From NCBI GenBank assembly GCA_021201135.1, contig JAJQGT010000018.1, forward strand, positions 65,254 through 129,253: 64,000 bases of DNA, in the 5' to 3' direction. A program made the position numbers and the translations under genes. The DNA is from Oscillospiraceae bacterium (lineage in GTDB: Bacteria; Bacillota; Clostridia; Oscillospirales; Ruminococcaceae). Under the pieces are notes generated by a model, which was not told the origin of the DNA, searched no databases, and saw only the letters and a program-made list of their open reading frames with translations. Of this stretch, positions 1 through 8,911 are shown piece after piece (the stretch's first letter is position 1; each line of letters opens with the position of its first letter).

Positions 1-565
1 TCTTGTCATATATAGTGAGATACGAGACATATTTGTCCGTCGAGGTGACAACAGCGATATTTCCCTTCTCGCCGAGCTCGGCAAAGAGAATCTGGTCGTC
101 AAGCTTCTTTTCGAAAATCTCGTTGCGCCTGCTTATAACCATAAGGCTGTAGCCGCCCATGTCATAGACGAGTGCCCTTGACGATGAGGTCTCGACGGTC
201 GGGGTGCCGTAGGGTGCATAAACCGACTGGATGGTCGAGCCCGAGGCGTCATAGGTGGTGATGGACGTGTCGGAGAACATGACCCAGCAGTCCTTCATCG
301 CGCCGATTGAGACGTTCGAGCGGCTCGAGACATCAAACGGAAAGTTCGACTCTTCTTCCTCATCAAGAGTGGTCGAGGTCGCCGACTCATAGCCCTCCTC
401 GAGTATATTCTCGAAATACGGGAGCCAGCTGTCGTGGGTGAGATATATAAGAAATGCGACGGCGAGCACGGCAAGAATCGTCAAAAGTCTTCTTATGAAC
501 CGCCTGCTTCTGCGGCTTCTACGGAGCTTCTTTATGTCGGTTTCGTAGGAATTTATTGAAGCCAT
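1..565 (-). CDS. Membrane-anchored DUF5711-like protein, C-terminus cut off by window edge
   Basis: This reading frame is open from an ATG at 565 down to base 1, so only the first 188 residues are present. The start follows a GGGAGG ribosome binding site. The N-terminus is very basic (KKLRRSRRSRRF) and is followed by one membrane helix at about residues 27-42, then an acidic linker and a beta-rich extracellular part with repeats of the type seen in propeller-like domains. This layout resembles the DUF5711 family of clostridial single-pass proteins; that assignment is from memory of the family and is moderate. It is the last visible gene of the ruvC-to-truA minus-strand series, 18 bases after truA. 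No function is known to me. Confidence 0.6.
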   Translation of the reverse strand, partial: MASINSYETDIKKLRRSRRSRRFIRRLLTILAVLAVAFLIYLTHDSWLPYFENILEEGYESATSTTLDEEEESNFPFDVSSRSNVSIGAMKDCWVMFSDTSITTYDASGSTIQSVYAPYGTPTVETSSSRALVYDMGGYSLMVISRRNEIFEKKLDDQILFAELGEKGNIAVVTSTDKYVSYLTIYDK

Positions 566-583
566 TTATGCTCGCCTCCCATC

Positions 584-1327
584 TCAGTAGAATACTTTGT
601 TTAAATACAGCCCGTGCGGCGGAACTGTCTTGCCCGCTCGGGTTCTGTCGCAGGCGGAGATTATCTTCGGAATGGAATCTCTCGGGAGCTTGTCGTCGTT
701 TATGAACAACAGCGTCCCGACCATTATTCTTACCATGTTGTAAAGAAATCCGTCGCCGCTTACCTTGAATATGACCAAATCGCCTTCGCGTTCAACCGAG
801 AAGTCGAAAATCGTCCTGACGGTCTCTTTTTTATCCGTATCGGTCGAGCAGAAGGACTTGAAGTCGTGCGTGCCGATGAAGTCCTTCGAGGCTATATTCA
901 GCTTTTCCGCATCAATCGGGTACCAGCTTCTGAACCACGAATCCTCATGAAACGCCGAGCGGATTTCCGAATTGTGGATTATATACTTATACTCTTTTCC
1001 CTTGCAGGAATATCTTGCGTGGAAATCGTCCGGGGCTTTCTCGCACTTAAGAATCGCTATATCCTTCGGCAGAACGCCGTTGAGCCCGAAAATTATGCCT
1101 CTTTCGTCTATGGTGTTCTCAAGAGCACATGAAAATACATACTCGTCTGCGTGAACTCCGGCATCGGTTCTTGAGCAGCCGTCGATTGAGACCTTTTCGC
1201 CAAGGAGCTTATAGAATCCCTGCTCAACCGTGCCCTGAATAGTGCGGAGCTTTAAGTTATCCGCCTGCTTCTGGAAGCCGTGATAATTTGTCCCCCGAAA
1301 GGACATCGTTACTTTATAATTCGTCAT
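584..1327 (-). CDS. truA: tRNA pseudouridine(38-40) synthase TruA
   Basis: TruA converts uridines 38, 39 and 40 in the anticodon stem-loop of many tRNAs to pseudouridine, in the cytoplasm. The 247-residue length is normal. The catalytic aspartate is D55 in the motif SRTDAGVHA, and the C-terminal part contains the family block GDGFLYNMVRIMVG. The ATG overlaps the stop codon of ecfT by four bases (ATGA), so translation is probably coupled. An ecfA1-ecfA2-ecfT-truA order is common in Bacillota, usually next to the ribosomal operon; here it sits behind ruvCAB instead. Confidence 0.96.
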   Translation of the reverse strand: MTNYKVTMSFRGTNYHGFQKQADNLKLRTIQGTVEQGFYKLLGEKVSIDGCSRTDAGVHADEYVFSCALENTIDERGIIFGLNGVLPKDIAILKCEKAPDDFHARYSCKGKEYKYIIHNSEIRSAFHEDSWFRSWYPIDAEKLNIASKDFIGTHDFKSFCSTDTDKKETVRTIFDFSVEREGDLVIFKVSGDGFLYNMVRIMVGTLLFINDDKLPRDSIPKIISACDRTRAGKTVPPHGLYLNKVFY

Positions 1328-2133
1328 ATCGGAATGAAAATGTTTGCAAGTATAATCAGCACCAAGAACAGCACCGTCACCGCAAGGGCGATATAGTCAA
1401 GATGCGTGGTCTTGAGCTGCTTCATTCTGGTTCTTCCCTCGCCGCCACGATAGCAACGGCATTCCATTGCAAGCGCAAGCTCCTCGGCTCTTCTGAATGC
1501 CGATACAAACAGCGGGATGAGAACCGGGATAAGTGCCTTTGCACGGTTGATGATTGAGCCGGACTCAAAGTCGGCTCCCCTTGCCTTCTGAGCCGACATA
1601 ATCTTGTCGGTCTCCTCGATGAGCGTCGGGATAAACCGGAGCGCAATCGTCATCATCATGGCGATTTCGTGCGCCGGGAAGTGGAACACTTTGAGCGGCG
1701 AGAGAACTCTCTCGATGGCGTCCGTCAGGGCAATCGGCGAGGTGGTGTATGTGAGGAGCGAGGTTCCGCAGATGAGAAAGATGATTCTCACCGCCATGAA
1801 TATCATCGTCGAAAGACCGTCGTCGGTTATCTTTATAAAACCGAGGCTGAATATTACGTCGCCCGTACTGATAAAGAACAGATTCAGTATTCCCGTGAAG
1901 ATGATTACCGGCAAAATCGGCTTGATGCCCTTCAGCATCATTTTTATCGGGATTCCCGAAATCGCGAATGCAAATACTAAGAACACTATGCCCACTGCGA
2001 GCCCGGCAAATCCGCTCGCCGAGAAGAGCATCACTATATATAAAACCGTAAGTAGCAGTTTTATTCTCGGGTCGAGCCGGTGCAAGACCGAATTTCCCGG
2101 AAAATACTGCCCGATAGTTATATCCTTTATCAA
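1324..2133 (-). CDS. ecfT: Energy-coupling factor transporter transmembrane protein EcfT
   Basis: EcfT is the membrane scaffold of group II ECF vitamin transporters. It joins the two ATPases EcfA1 and EcfA2 to exchangeable substrate-binding S components. The 269-residue protein has several hydrophobic helices in its first half and the cytoplasmic coupling helices after that. The first Ala-Arg-Gly coupling motif is visible in QKARGADF; the second is altered to MECRCYRGG. The gene starts three bases after ecfA2 stops and overlaps truA. An S component, BioY, is encoded far away at 53344-53934. Confidence 0.95.
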   Translation of the reverse strand: MIKDITIGQYFPGNSVLHRLDPRIKLLLTVLYIVMLFSASGFAGLAVGIVFLVFAFAISGIPIKMMLKGIKPILPVIIFTGILNLFFISTGDVIFSLGFIKITDDGLSTMIFMAVRIIFLICGTSLLTYTTSPIALTDAIERVLSPLKVFHFPAHEIAMMMTIALRFIPTLIEETDKIMSAQKARGADFESGSIINRAKALIPVLIPLFVSAFRRAEELALAMECRCYRGGEGRTRMKQLKTTHLDYIALAVTVLFLVLIILANIFIPI

Positions 2134-2136
2134 GTC

Positions 2137-3000
2137 TTATTTCTCCTTTTTCTCCTCAAGAAGCCGCATAACAAGCTTCTTCGCATACCCGGTTGAGTAG
2201 ACCTCGTCGTCGAATTCGATTCCCGATTCCTTCAGCCTGTCGAAAACTCTCGTAATCTGCGGGACGGTCAAGCCCATGCTGTCGAGCTCCCAGACCCGAG
2301 CGAATATTTTCTCGGGGGTGTCGAACATGAATATCTTCGAATCATTCACAACGAGTATCTTCGAGACGGTGTTCGCAACGTCCTCCATCGAGTGGGAGAC
2401 GAGCATGACGGTCGACTTCTTCTCCTCGTGGTACTCTTTTATCATGCCGAGGATTCTGTCTCTTCCGTGGGGGTCAAGACCTGCTGTCGGTTCATCCAAA
2501 ATAAGCACCTTCGGCTCCATCGCCATGACTCCGGCGATTGCGACCCTGCGCTTCTGACCGCCCGACAGGTCAAACGGCGACTTCTGGAGTAGCTCTTCCT
2601 TCAGTCCTACCAGCCGCATGGTTTCCCTGACACGCCTGTCTATTTCAGCCTCGTCAAGCCCCATATTCTTCGGACCATAGGAGATGTCTTTATAGACGGT
2701 GTCTTCAAACAGCTGATACTCGGGGTACTGGAAAACCAAGCCCACTTTAAATCTGATATCACGAAGCCTTGATTTATCCGCAAATAGCTCCTCGCCGTCG
2801 ACAAAAACCTTGCCGGTGGTGGCTTTCAGAAGCCCGTTAAAATGCTGAATAAGGGTAGACTTGCCGGAGCCGGTGTGCCCGATGATTCCGATAAGCTCTC
2901 CCTCATCAATCTCTAAATTTATGTCATCCAGCGCTACCTTGCGGAAGGGTGTTCCCTCGCCGTAAACGTAGCTCAGGTGTTCTGTCTTGATTATGCTCAA
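2137..3000 (-). CDS. ecfA2: ECF transporter ATP-binding protein EcfA2
   Basis: This is the second ATPase of the ECF module, 287 residues long. Visible motifs are Walker A GHTGSGKST, the Q-loop region VGLVFQYPEYQLFEDTV, signature LSGGQKRRVAIAG, Walker B VLILDEPTAGLDP and the switch histidine in MLVSHSMEDV. A C-terminal extension of about 50 residues is typical of EcfA proteins. It lies 14 bases after ecfA1 and just before ecfT, so the three form one transcription unit. Confidence 0.95.
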   Translation of the reverse strand: MSIIKTEHLSYVYGEGTPFRKVALDDINLEIDEGELIGIIGHTGSGKSTLIQHFNGLLKATTGKVFVDGEELFADKSRLRDIRFKVGLVFQYPEYQLFEDTVYKDISYGPKNMGLDEAEIDRRVRETMRLVGLKEELLQKSPFDLSGGQKRRVAIAGVMAMEPKVLILDEPTAGLDPHGRDRILGMIKEYHEEKKSTVMLVSHSMEDVANTVSKILVVNDSKIFMFDTPEKIFARVWELDSMGLTVPQITRVFDRLKESGIEFDDEVYSTGYAKKLVMRLLEEKKEK

Positions 3001-3014
3001 AGCTCTGCCCTCTT

Positions 3015-3863
3015 CTATTTTAACAGCTCATAAAGAGCATCATAGCATTCGTCTTCATAAATAATATCTTTCGGCAAATCAATGCCGCATTTTATAAGCT
3101 CGTGTGTGAGTTCGGTTACCTGCGGGACGTCGAGCCCCAAGGATTTCAGCTTCTCGACCTGCGAAAATACCTTCTTCGGGCAGTCGTCCATGATGATGTT
3201 GCCGTTGTCCATGACCACGACGCGCTTTGCCCTCGCCGCTTCGTCCATATAGTGGGTGATTAAAACTATGGTGACGCCGGACTTATTGAGCTCGGTAATG
3301 GTCGACATAATCTCCCGCCTGCCGATAGGGTCGAGCATGGCGGTCGGTTCGTCAAGGACTATGCAGTCGGGCTTCATCGCAAGAACTCCCGCGATGGCGA
3401 CCCTCTGCTTCTGTCCACCCGAAAGCTTCGAAGGCGAATGCTCGCGATAGTCGTACATTCCGACGGTCTTGAGCGCCTCGTCAACTCTTCTTCGAATCTC
3501 CTTGGGCTCCACGCCGATGTTTTCAAGTGCGAATGCGACGTCCTCCTCGACGATGGTCGCGACAATCTGGTTGTCAGGGTTCTGGAAGACCATGCCGACA
3601 TTGCTTCGGATGTCGAAAAGCTTGTCCTCATCAGCGGTGTCCATCCCTGCAACCGTGACCTTTCCCGAATCGGGGAGGTTGATTGCGTTCAGGAGCTTTG
3701 CAAGCGTCGACTTGCCCGAGCCGTTATGCCCGAGCACAGCGACAAACTCGCCCTTCTCAATCGAGAGCGAAAGCCCATGCAAAACCTCGTTCTTCTCAAC
3801 GTTCCCGTTGTCGTCCTCGGTCGTATATGTGAATTTAACGTTGTCAATATCTATAAAACTCAT
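3015..3863 (-). CDS. ecfA1: ECF transporter ATP-binding protein EcfA1
   Basis: This is the first ATPase of the ECF module, 282 residues from the chosen ATG at 3863, which has an AAAGGTG ribosome binding site. The open frame extends upstream to 3989 but that part is translated from a repeat element and is not coding. Motifs are Walker [21 protein letters not shown], signature [13 protein letters not shown], Walker [14 protein letters not shown] and switch histidine [10 protein letters not shown]. EcfA1 and EcfA2 pair asymmetrically on EcfT to power vitamin uptake. Confidence 0.95.
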   Translation of the reverse strand: MSFIDIDNVKFTYTTEDDNGNVEKNEVLHGLSLSIEKGEFVAVLGHNGSGKSTLAKLLNAINLPDSGKVTVAGMDTADEDKLFDIRSNVGMVFQNPDNQIVATIVEEDVAFALENIGVEPKEIRRRVDEALKTVGMYDYREHSPSKLSGGQKQRVAIAGVLAMKPDCIVLDEPTAMLDPIGRREIMSTITELNKSGVTIVLITHYMDEAARAKRVVVMDNGNIIMDDCPKKVFSQVEKLKSLGLDVPQVTELTHELIKCGIDLPKDIIYEDECYDALYELLK

Positions 3864-3878
3864 TATTACACCTTTCGG

Positions 3879-3983
3879 AAACCCCTCAGTCTCGCTTCGC
3901 TCGCCAGCTCCCCTTTCAGGGAAGCCTGTTATAGCCTCCCCTGAAAGGGGAGGGGGACCGCACGAAGTGCGGTGGAGGGGTTT
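3879..3983. repeat. Palindromic MITE-like element, copy A
   Basis: About 105 bases bounded by inverted ends AAACCCCTC and GAGGGGTTT. Each arm carries a small hairpin next to the end (right arm CCGCAC-GAA-GTGCGG) and a CTCCCCTTTCAGGG type palindrome towards the middle. It lies between the methyltransferase gene and ecfA1, and its right end supplies the TAA stop codon of the methyltransferase gene. Copies B (16410-16551) and C (47567-47703) have the same plan. No protein is encoded. It could act as a hairpin terminator or RNA-processing site. Confidence 0.85.
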
Positions 3984-4863
3984 ACACATGCCAGATAGCC
4001 GTGCTTCCCGCCGGAAGCGTCAATCCCGTCGACTCCACCGGCAAGCCTATCTCGTCGCTCGAGACCTTGCCGCCGAATTTCGGAATCAGCACGCTCGAGA
4101 GAATATAGCCCATAACCGAAGCCGAAAGCCCGGTTGTGTAGCTGTTCAGCACGAAGAAGAGCGGCTTTTCGCTCAGAACGCCTGCCGTAAGCCTCACGAG
4201 GTCATAGACGTTATCCTCAAGCTTCCATATCTCGCCCGAGGGTCCCCTGCCGTAGCTCGGCGGGTCCATGATGATGCCCTCGTAGCGGCTTCCACGCTTT
4301 ATCTCTCGTCTTACGAACTTCTCGCAGTCGTCGACTATCCATCTTATCGGCTTCTCGGAAAGCCCCGACAAAGCGGCATTTTCGCGAGCCCACTGAACCA
4401 TACCCTTTGAGGCGTCGACGTGGCAGACCTCCGCCCCGGCGCCCGAGCACGCAAGCGTCGCCCCGCCGGTGTAGGCAAAGAGATTCAGAACCCGAACCTT
4501 GTCGGTCTTTACCCTCTCGCTGATAAGCTCGCCCGTCTTCTCCCAGTTCACAGCCTGCTCGGGAAAGAGCCCCGTGTGCTTGAAGCCTGTCGGGTGGACT
4601 TTGAACTTAAGGCTTCCGAAATACTGCGAGCTATAGCCGACCGTCCAGCTCTCGGGGAGCTTCTTTAGATACTCCCACTGCCCGCCGCCCTTAGATGAAC
4701 GGTGATACACAGCGTTTGCGCTCTGCCAGAGTGCAGTCTTTTCCGTTTTCCATATAACCTGCGGGTCGGGGCGGATGAGCCGGATATCCTTCCAGCTCTC
4801 GAGCCTTTCGCCGTCAGATGCGTCAAGTAATCTATAATCCTTCCAGCCGTCAGCTGTTCTCAT
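3982..4863 (-). CDS. Class I SAM-dependent methyltransferase, RlmI/RlmK-like
   Basis: This 293-residue protein looks like the Rossmann-fold part of the RlmI/RlmK family, which methylates 23S rRNA bases. The SAM-binding motif I is [15 protein letters not shown], the acidic post-I residue is in [10 protein letters not shown], and the catalytic-loop motif is [11 protein letters not shown]. It lacks a long N-terminal PUA domain, so the exact target is unknown. ATG 4863 was chosen because it follows AGGAAA with good spacing and overlaps the end of the upstream mutase-like gene by 14 bases; the open frame runs further upstream without support. Its stop codon lies in repeat copy A. Confidence 0.85.
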   Translation of the reverse strand: MRTADGWKDYRLLDASDGERLESWKDIRLIRPDPQVIWKTEKTALWQSANAVYHRSSKGGGQWEYLKKLPESWTVGYSSQYFGSLKFKVHPTGFKHTGLFPEQAVNWEKTGELISERVKTDKVRVLNLFAYTGGATLACSGAGAEVCHVDASKGMVQWARENAALSGLSEKPIRWIVDDCEKFVRREIKRGSRYEGIIMDPPSYGRGPSGEIWKLEDNVYDLVRLTAGVLSEKPLFFVLNSYTTGLSASVMGYILSSVLIPKFGGKVSSDEIGLPVESTGLTLPAGSTAIWHV

Positions 4864-6232
4864 TGTCCGTTTCCTGCTCTCCGATATGCTCCGCAACCGT
4901 CTGAGCGGCGGCTTGAGCATACTGATAAATGATTTCTTCGTCCCTGCCCTCAGCCGTTACTCTGATGAGCGGCTCGGCGGACGATTCTCTTATGTAAATT
5001 CTTCCGTCGCCCGCAAGCTTTTCGGAGCAATACTCGAACATCTCCGTAATCTCGGGGACGGATTCCCACATGTTCTTGCATTCGTGCCTTATCCTGACGT
5101 CGACGTCGATTGTCGGATATGGCGTGAAGATTCCGGCGATTTCGGAAAGCTTTCTGCCCGACTTCGCCATGACCTCGAGCATCTTTGCGGCGCACTTTGA
5201 GCCGTCGGCTGTGTCCGGGACAGATCCGAAGAGGAACCTTCCGCTCGAGTCGGCGCCGAGGTTATAGCCGTCGGTCATCATCCGCTCGTGAATTGAGCGC
5301 TCCGATACGCCCGAAGCCGTCGAAGTGACGATTCCGTTGTCCTTTGCCCATCTGAAGAAGCCGAGGTTTGTTGCCCTCGTGACGACGCAGGTGTTTGCGG
5401 AAAGGGTCTTATCCTGCTTCATGAAGTATGCAAGCGCCGCAAGCATTCTGTCGGGGTCGATGGGCTCGCCCTTTTCGTCGACCATGAGGCAACGCGAGCC
5501 GTCGCCGTCGAGGGCGATTCCGCAGTGCGCTCTTGAATCGACAACCGCCTTGCCGAGAGCCGTCAGGTCCTCGGTCCCGCAGTCTTCGTTTATATTCACG
5601 CCGTTCGGCTCGACATTGAGAAACTTCGCGGTGATTCCAAGCCCACGGAAGAACTTGACCGCCGTCTCATAAGCCGCACCGTTGGCGCAGTCTACGACGA
5701 TTCGAAGCCTGCCCAAGTCGACCTGAATGTCTCTTAAGAGATATCTTACATAGTCCCACTCGGCGTTCTTTTCGTTCAGGATGTCGCCCAAGTTTTCAGG
5801 GCTTGCGTTCGGGATTTCGTCGGGAGCTTCGAGAACAAGTCGCTCTATCTCCGATTCGACGGCGTCGTTGAGCTTGTCGCCCGAAGCCGAGAAAATCCGG
5901 ATGCCGTTGAATTCATAGCTGTTATGAGAAGCGGAAACCATGATTCCCGCATCGGCGCCGTACTTGACCGTAAGATACGCAACCGCAGGAGTCGGAACAA
6001 CCCCCAGAAGGTCGGCGTCACCGCCTGCGGAGCAGATTCCGGCAATCAGAGCCGATTCAAGAATCTTACAGGAGGAACGGGTGTCCTTGCCTATAAGAAT
6101 TTTCGCACGGCGATGGTTTCTCTTTGCGAGCTCATAAGCGCAAGCTCTGCCGATAGCCATAGCAAGCTCACAGCTGAGGTCATTGAGAGCCTCGCCCTTG
6201 ACAGCCCCGTCAGCACCGAATAATCTTCCCAT
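4850..6232 (-). CDS. Phosphoglucosamine mutase-like protein (GlmM family) with altered signature motifs
   Basis: The 460-residue protein has the full alpha-D-phosphohexomutase layout, closest to GlmM, which makes glucosamine-1-phosphate for cell-wall precursors. The phosphoserine loop is intact (S102 in SASHN). Other signatures are changed from what I know of GlmM: the N-terminal FGTDGVRG is FGADGAVKG, the metal loop DGDGDR is DGDGSR (S246 for the third Asp), the sugar loop with GEQSGH is GADSSGR (326-332), and the phosphate loop RPSGTEP is RESSAEP (415-421). It may be a diverged paralogue with other specificity or low activity. Start 6232 follows AGGGG; it is 25 bases behind ruvB. Confidence 0.8.
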   Translation of the reverse strand: MGRLFGADGAVKGEALNDLSCELAMAIGRACAYELAKRNHRRAKILIGKDTRSSCKILESALIAGICSAGGDADLLGVVPTPAVAYLTVKYGADAGIMVSASHNSYEFNGIRIFSASGDKLNDAVESEIERLVLEAPDEIPNASPENLGDILNEKNAEWDYVRYLLRDIQVDLGRLRIVVDCANGAAYETAVKFFRGLGITAKFLNVEPNGVNINEDCGTEDLTALGKAVVDSRAHCGIALDGDGSRCLMVDEKGEPIDPDRMLAALAYFMKQDKTLSANTCVVTRATNLGFFRWAKDNGIVTSTASGVSERSIHERMMTDGYNLGADSSGRFLFGSVPDTADGSKCAAKMLEVMAKSGRKLSEIAGIFTPYPTIDVDVRIRHECKNMWESVPEITEMFEYCSEKLAGDGRIYIRESSAEPLIRVTAEGRDEEIIYQYAQAAAQTVAEHIGEQETDNENS

Positions 6233-6257
6233 TTTAACAGCCCCTGTCTTTTTAGAT

Positions 6258-7295
6258 TTATAGCATTGTTTGTCCGTCTCTGAGCAACCCGAGGTGCTTG
6301 TACGCCAGATCCGTGGCGCATCTGCCTCTTGGGGTTCTTGAGATGAAGCCAAGCTGCATCAGGTACGGCTCGCATACGTCCTCGAGGGTTACCGCCTCTT
6401 CGCCGATAGCCGAAGCAAGCGTCTCGAGACCAACGGGTCCGCCGTTGTAGCCTTTGATAATCATCGTGAGCATCCGCTTGTCCATCGTGTCAAGCCCGAG
6501 TGAGTCAATCTCCATGCGGTCAAGGGCAATCTTTGCGATGTCGAGGGTTATAACGCCGTTGCCCATGACGTCGGCAAAGTCACGAACACGCTTGAGTAAC
6601 CTGTTCGCGATTCTCGGCGTTCCTCTTGAACGCTTGGCGATTTCGAGTGCTCCGTCCTTGTCGCAGATGACGCCCAATATGTCCGCCGAGCGAAGGATAA
6701 TCTCGCAGAGCTCCTCGTGGGTATAAAGCTCGAGCCGCTGTGTGATTCCGAAGCGGTCACGGAGCGGAGAAGTGAGCTGTCCCGCACGGGTCGTGGCGCC
6801 GATAAGAGTGAATCTCGGGACGTCGAGGCGAATTGTCCTTGCGCCCGCTCCCTTGCCGATGATGATGTCGACGGCGAAGTCCTCCATTGCGGGGTAAAGA
6901 ACCTCCTCGATTTCACGGGGGATTCGGTGAATCTCGTCTATAAAGAGGACGTCACCCGCCTGAAGGTTCGTCAGAATCGCGACGATGTCGCCCGGCTTTG
7001 TGATAGCCGGACCGGATGTTATGCGTATATTAACGCCCATTTCGTGGGCGATAATTGCCGAAAGTGTAGTTTTGCCGAGTCCCGGAGGTCCGTAGAGAAG
7101 GACATGATCGAGCGGCTCGCCGCGCTTTTTCGCCGCGTCGATATAAATCTTCATGTTCTCCTTGACCTTTTCCTGACCGATGTATTCGTTCAGACTTTTC
7201 GGTCGGAGGGAAAGCTCCGCCTCGTCGGTGTCCTCCGCTAAAAGCTCGGTGCCGACAAGCCTTTTTTCGAGGTCAAACTGCTCCGATTCAATCAT
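6258..7295 (-). CDS. ruvB: Holliday junction branch migration helicase RuvB
   Basis: RuvB is the AAA+ motor that, with RuvA, moves Holliday junctions during recombinational repair. The 345 residues include Walker [10 protein letters not shown], Walker B LFIDEIHR, sensor 1 LIGATTRAG, the arginine-finger region SPLRDRFG and the C-terminal winged-helix block [10 protein letters not shown]. Length is standard. It follows ruvA by 15 bases. Confidence 0.98.
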   Translation of the reverse strand: MIESEQFDLEKRLVGTELLAEDTDEAELSLRPKSLNEYIGQEKVKENMKIYIDAAKKRGEPLDHVLLYGPPGLGKTTLSAIIAHEMGVNIRITSGPAITKPGDIVAILTNLQAGDVLFIDEIHRIPREIEEVLYPAMEDFAVDIIIGKGAGARTIRLDVPRFTLIGATTRAGQLTSPLRDRFGITQRLELYTHEELCEIILRSADILGVICDKDGALEIAKRSRGTPRIANRLLKRVRDFADVMGNGVITLDIAKIALDRMEIDSLGLDTMDKRMLTMIIKGYNGGPVGLETLASAIGEEAVTLEDVCEPYLMQLGFISRTPRGRCATDLAYKHLGLLRDGQTML

Positions 7296-7310
7296 GCCGC
7301 TTCACCTCTC

Positions 7311-7916
7311 TTAAAATCTTCCCGACGCGAGGTTCCGAAGAGCTCTCTTGATGATTTCGTCCGTCTCGAGGTCATTCGGGCACTTTGCAACCGCCTGAGC
7401 CGTTTCCGACTGGGAATATCCGAGAACAACGAGAGCCGCAATGGCTTCCGCCTTGTTCTGGTCTCCGACCGCCGCAGTGATTGCTCCGACCTCACCGGAT
7501 TCGTCAAGGACTGCGCCCTTGGCGACCTTGTCCTTGAGCTCCATAACGATCCTCTGGGCGATTTTTGCACCGATGCCCTTGATTTTTGAGAAAGCCTTAG
7601 TGTCGCCGGAAGCTATCGCCAATGCAACCGCCGCCGGAGTGAGGCTCGAGAGGATTGCAAGAGCATACTTCGAACCGACGCCGCTCACAGAAGTCAGGAG
7701 CTTGAAGCACTCAAGCTCGTCTTTTGTGAAGAACCCAAACAGGTCGATTGCGTCCTCTCTGACCGCCATATAGGTATAGAGCGTGCATGATGACATATTC
7801 GAGACCGAGGTGATGGTGTTCATCGTGGTTTTGCAGGCATAACCGACTCCCCCGCATTCGATAACGCAGAGGTCGGGCTCGGTGTGTATTATATTTCCCG
7901 TAAGGCTGTAAATCAT
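7311..7916 (-). CDS. ruvA: Holliday junction branch migration protein RuvA
   Basis: RuvA binds four-way junctions as a tetramer and loads RuvB. The 201-residue protein shows the OB-fold N-terminus (MIYSLTGNI, VIECGGVGYACKTT), the helix-hairpin-helix region (LTSVSGVGSKYALAIL and IKGIGAKIAQRI) and the C-terminal RuvB-binding helix domain (AALVVLGYSQSETAQAV). It lies 30 bases downstream of ruvC and just before ruvB. Confidence 0.98.
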   Translation of the reverse strand: MIYSLTGNIIHTEPDLCVIECGGVGYACKTTMNTITSVSNMSSCTLYTYMAVREDAIDLFGFFTKDELECFKLLTSVSGVGSKYALAILSSLTPAAVALAIASGDTKAFSKIKGIGAKIAQRIVMELKDKVAKGAVLDESGEVGAITAAVGDQNKAEAIAALVVLGYSQSETAQAVAKCPNDLETDEIIKRALRNLASGRF

Positions 7917-7946
7917 TTCATACTTCCGTTCTGCCGGAAACCGGCA

Positions 7947-8438
7947 TTAATTCAATCCGAAAACCCGGGAGCTCGCATAATGCCCATGGGTTATTGCAAG
8001 CGCCAGGGCGTCCGCCGCATCGTCCGGCTTGGGGATTTCTTTCAGCTTCAGCATTGACCGCGTCATCTCCTGAACCTGCTTTTTCTCCGCTCTTCCGTAG
8101 CCGACGACCGAGTTCTTGACCTGCAAGGGTGTATATTCGTAAATCTTTAAATCGTGCTTGTTCGCCGATAGGAGGATGACTCCCCTCGCCTGTGCCACGT
8201 CGATGGCAGTTGTGTGGTTGGTGTTGAAATAGAGCTTTTCGAGCGAGATTGCGTCCGGCTTGTACATTTCGATAAGCTCGTTCATGTCGTTAAAGATAAC
8301 CCCGAGACGTTCGTCAAACTGCATGTCCGGCGTCGTGGTGATGGCGCCGTAGCCCTTGACGGCGAAGTTTCTCCCGTCGTAGTCCAAGACCCCATATCCG
8401 ACAATCGCATATCCCGGGTCGATTCCAAGTATCCTCAT
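7947..8438 (-). CDS. ruvC: Crossover junction endodeoxyribonuclease RuvC
   Basis: RuvC is the Mg2+-dependent nuclease that resolves Holliday junctions. The 163-residue protein has the RNase H-fold acidic residues: D7 in ILGIDPG, the Glu in SLEKLYF, and the Asp pair in KPDDAADALALAITH. It is the first gene of the minus-strand unit and is preceded by a consensus promoter at 8495-8523. Confidence 0.98.
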   Translation of the reverse strand: MRILGIDPGYAIVGYGVLDYDGRNFAVKGYGAITTTPDMQFDERLGVIFNDMNELIEMYKPDAISLEKLYFNTNHTTAIDVAQARGVILLSANKHDLKIYEYTPLQVKNSVVGYGRAEKKQVQEMTRSMLKLKEIPKPDDAADALALAITHGHYASSRVFGLN

Positions 8439-8494
8439 TCCATACCCCGCTTTTAAAATACATATTACGCCATTTTCTACTTTCCTGAATACTA

Positions 8495-8523
8495 ATTATA
8501 GTCCTAAATGAGGGAGATGTCAA
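8495..8523 (-). promoter_or_regulatory. Sigma-A promoter of the ruvC operon
   Basis: On the minus strand TTGACA (8523-8518) and TATAAT (8500-8495) are separated by 17 bases. The start of transcription would be near 8488, about 50 bases before the ruvC ATG. All minus-strand genes from ruvC to the DUF5711-like gene could be read from it. Confidence 0.85.
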
Positions 8524-8570
8524 GCTTTAAAGGCGGTTTGATTTGCTTTTGAAGAAAACAAAAAAAGCTG

Positions 8571-8599
8571 TTGACAAAACAACAGCGATAGGATATAAT
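8571..8599 (+). promoter_or_regulatory. Consensus promoter of a small RNA (putative antitoxin RNA)
   Basis: TTGACA (8571-8576) and TATAAT (8594-8599) with a 17-base spacer. No coding frame with a ribosome binding site follows; a terminator-like hairpin occurs about 80-110 bases downstream. It faces the minus-strand promoter at 8853-8881. Confidence 0.85.
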
Positions 8600-8605
8600 G
8601 AAAGT

Positions 8606-8716
8606 GGTGAGAGGTTACCTGAAGCGGAAATTCAGGCAACGGTCACTCTCTCCCACAAAAACTGGTTTTATGTTTGAGACTGCCGCGCTGAATCAATCAG
8701 GCGCGGTTGTTTTTAT
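8606..8716 (+). ncRNA. Putative antitoxin small RNA, about 110 nt
   Basis: Predicted from the promoter at 8571-8599 to a hairpin CCGCGC...GCGCGG followed by TTGTTTTT near 8715. The 5' part can fold on itself: GTGAGAGG and ACCTGAA pair with TTCAGG and CACTCTCTC further on. The first transcribed bases GTGAGAGGTT are also the first bases of the opposing transcript. Its 3' end overlaps the end of the peptide gene at 8713-8799, as expected for a type I antitoxin RNA. Ends are inferred only. Confidence 0.6.
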
Positions 8717-8799
8717 TTCAGGTGAGAGCCCAAGCTAACACCCATGCTAATAGCAGTCAGAACAACGAGGAACAACTGCAGGACATCCGAAATAGTCAT
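8713..8799 (-). CDS. 28-residue hydrophobic peptide, putative holin-like type I toxin
   Basis: A short ATG frame follows a GGGAGG ribosome binding site. The peptide reads MTISDVLQLFLVVLTAISM... and ends SLGSHLK: a polar start, one membrane helix and a short basic tail. This is the form of the putative holin-like toxins (Hol_Tox) and other Gram-positive type I toxin peptides. It has its own consensus promoter at 8853-8881 and overlaps the 3' end of the opposite small RNA. Toxicity is inferred from form and arrangement, not shown. Confidence 0.65.
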   Translation of the reverse strand: MTISDVLQLFLVVLTAISMGVSLGSHLK

Positions 8800-8852
8800 A
8801 GGTATTCGCCTCCCTTCGCAGGGGAAAGAGCAACCAACCTCTCACTGTTGAC

Positions 8853-8881
8853 ATTATAACATATAAACCGACTGCTGTCAA
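8853..8881 (-). promoter_or_regulatory. Consensus promoter of the toxin-like peptide
   Basis: On the minus strand TTGACA (8881-8876) and TATAAT (8858-8853) are 17 bases apart. The transcript begins around GTGAGAGGTTGG, the same opening bases as the facing small RNA, so the two promoter regions are inverted near-copies of each other. Confidence 0.85.
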
Positions 8882-8911
8882 CATAATAAACCAAAAATCA
8901 AAAAAACACCG

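Noticed and set aside
3469..4410. Long plus-strand open frame opposite ecfA1, the repeat and the methyltransferase gene
   Set aside because: Antisense to two well-supported genes; long antisense frames are expected from the codon bias here.
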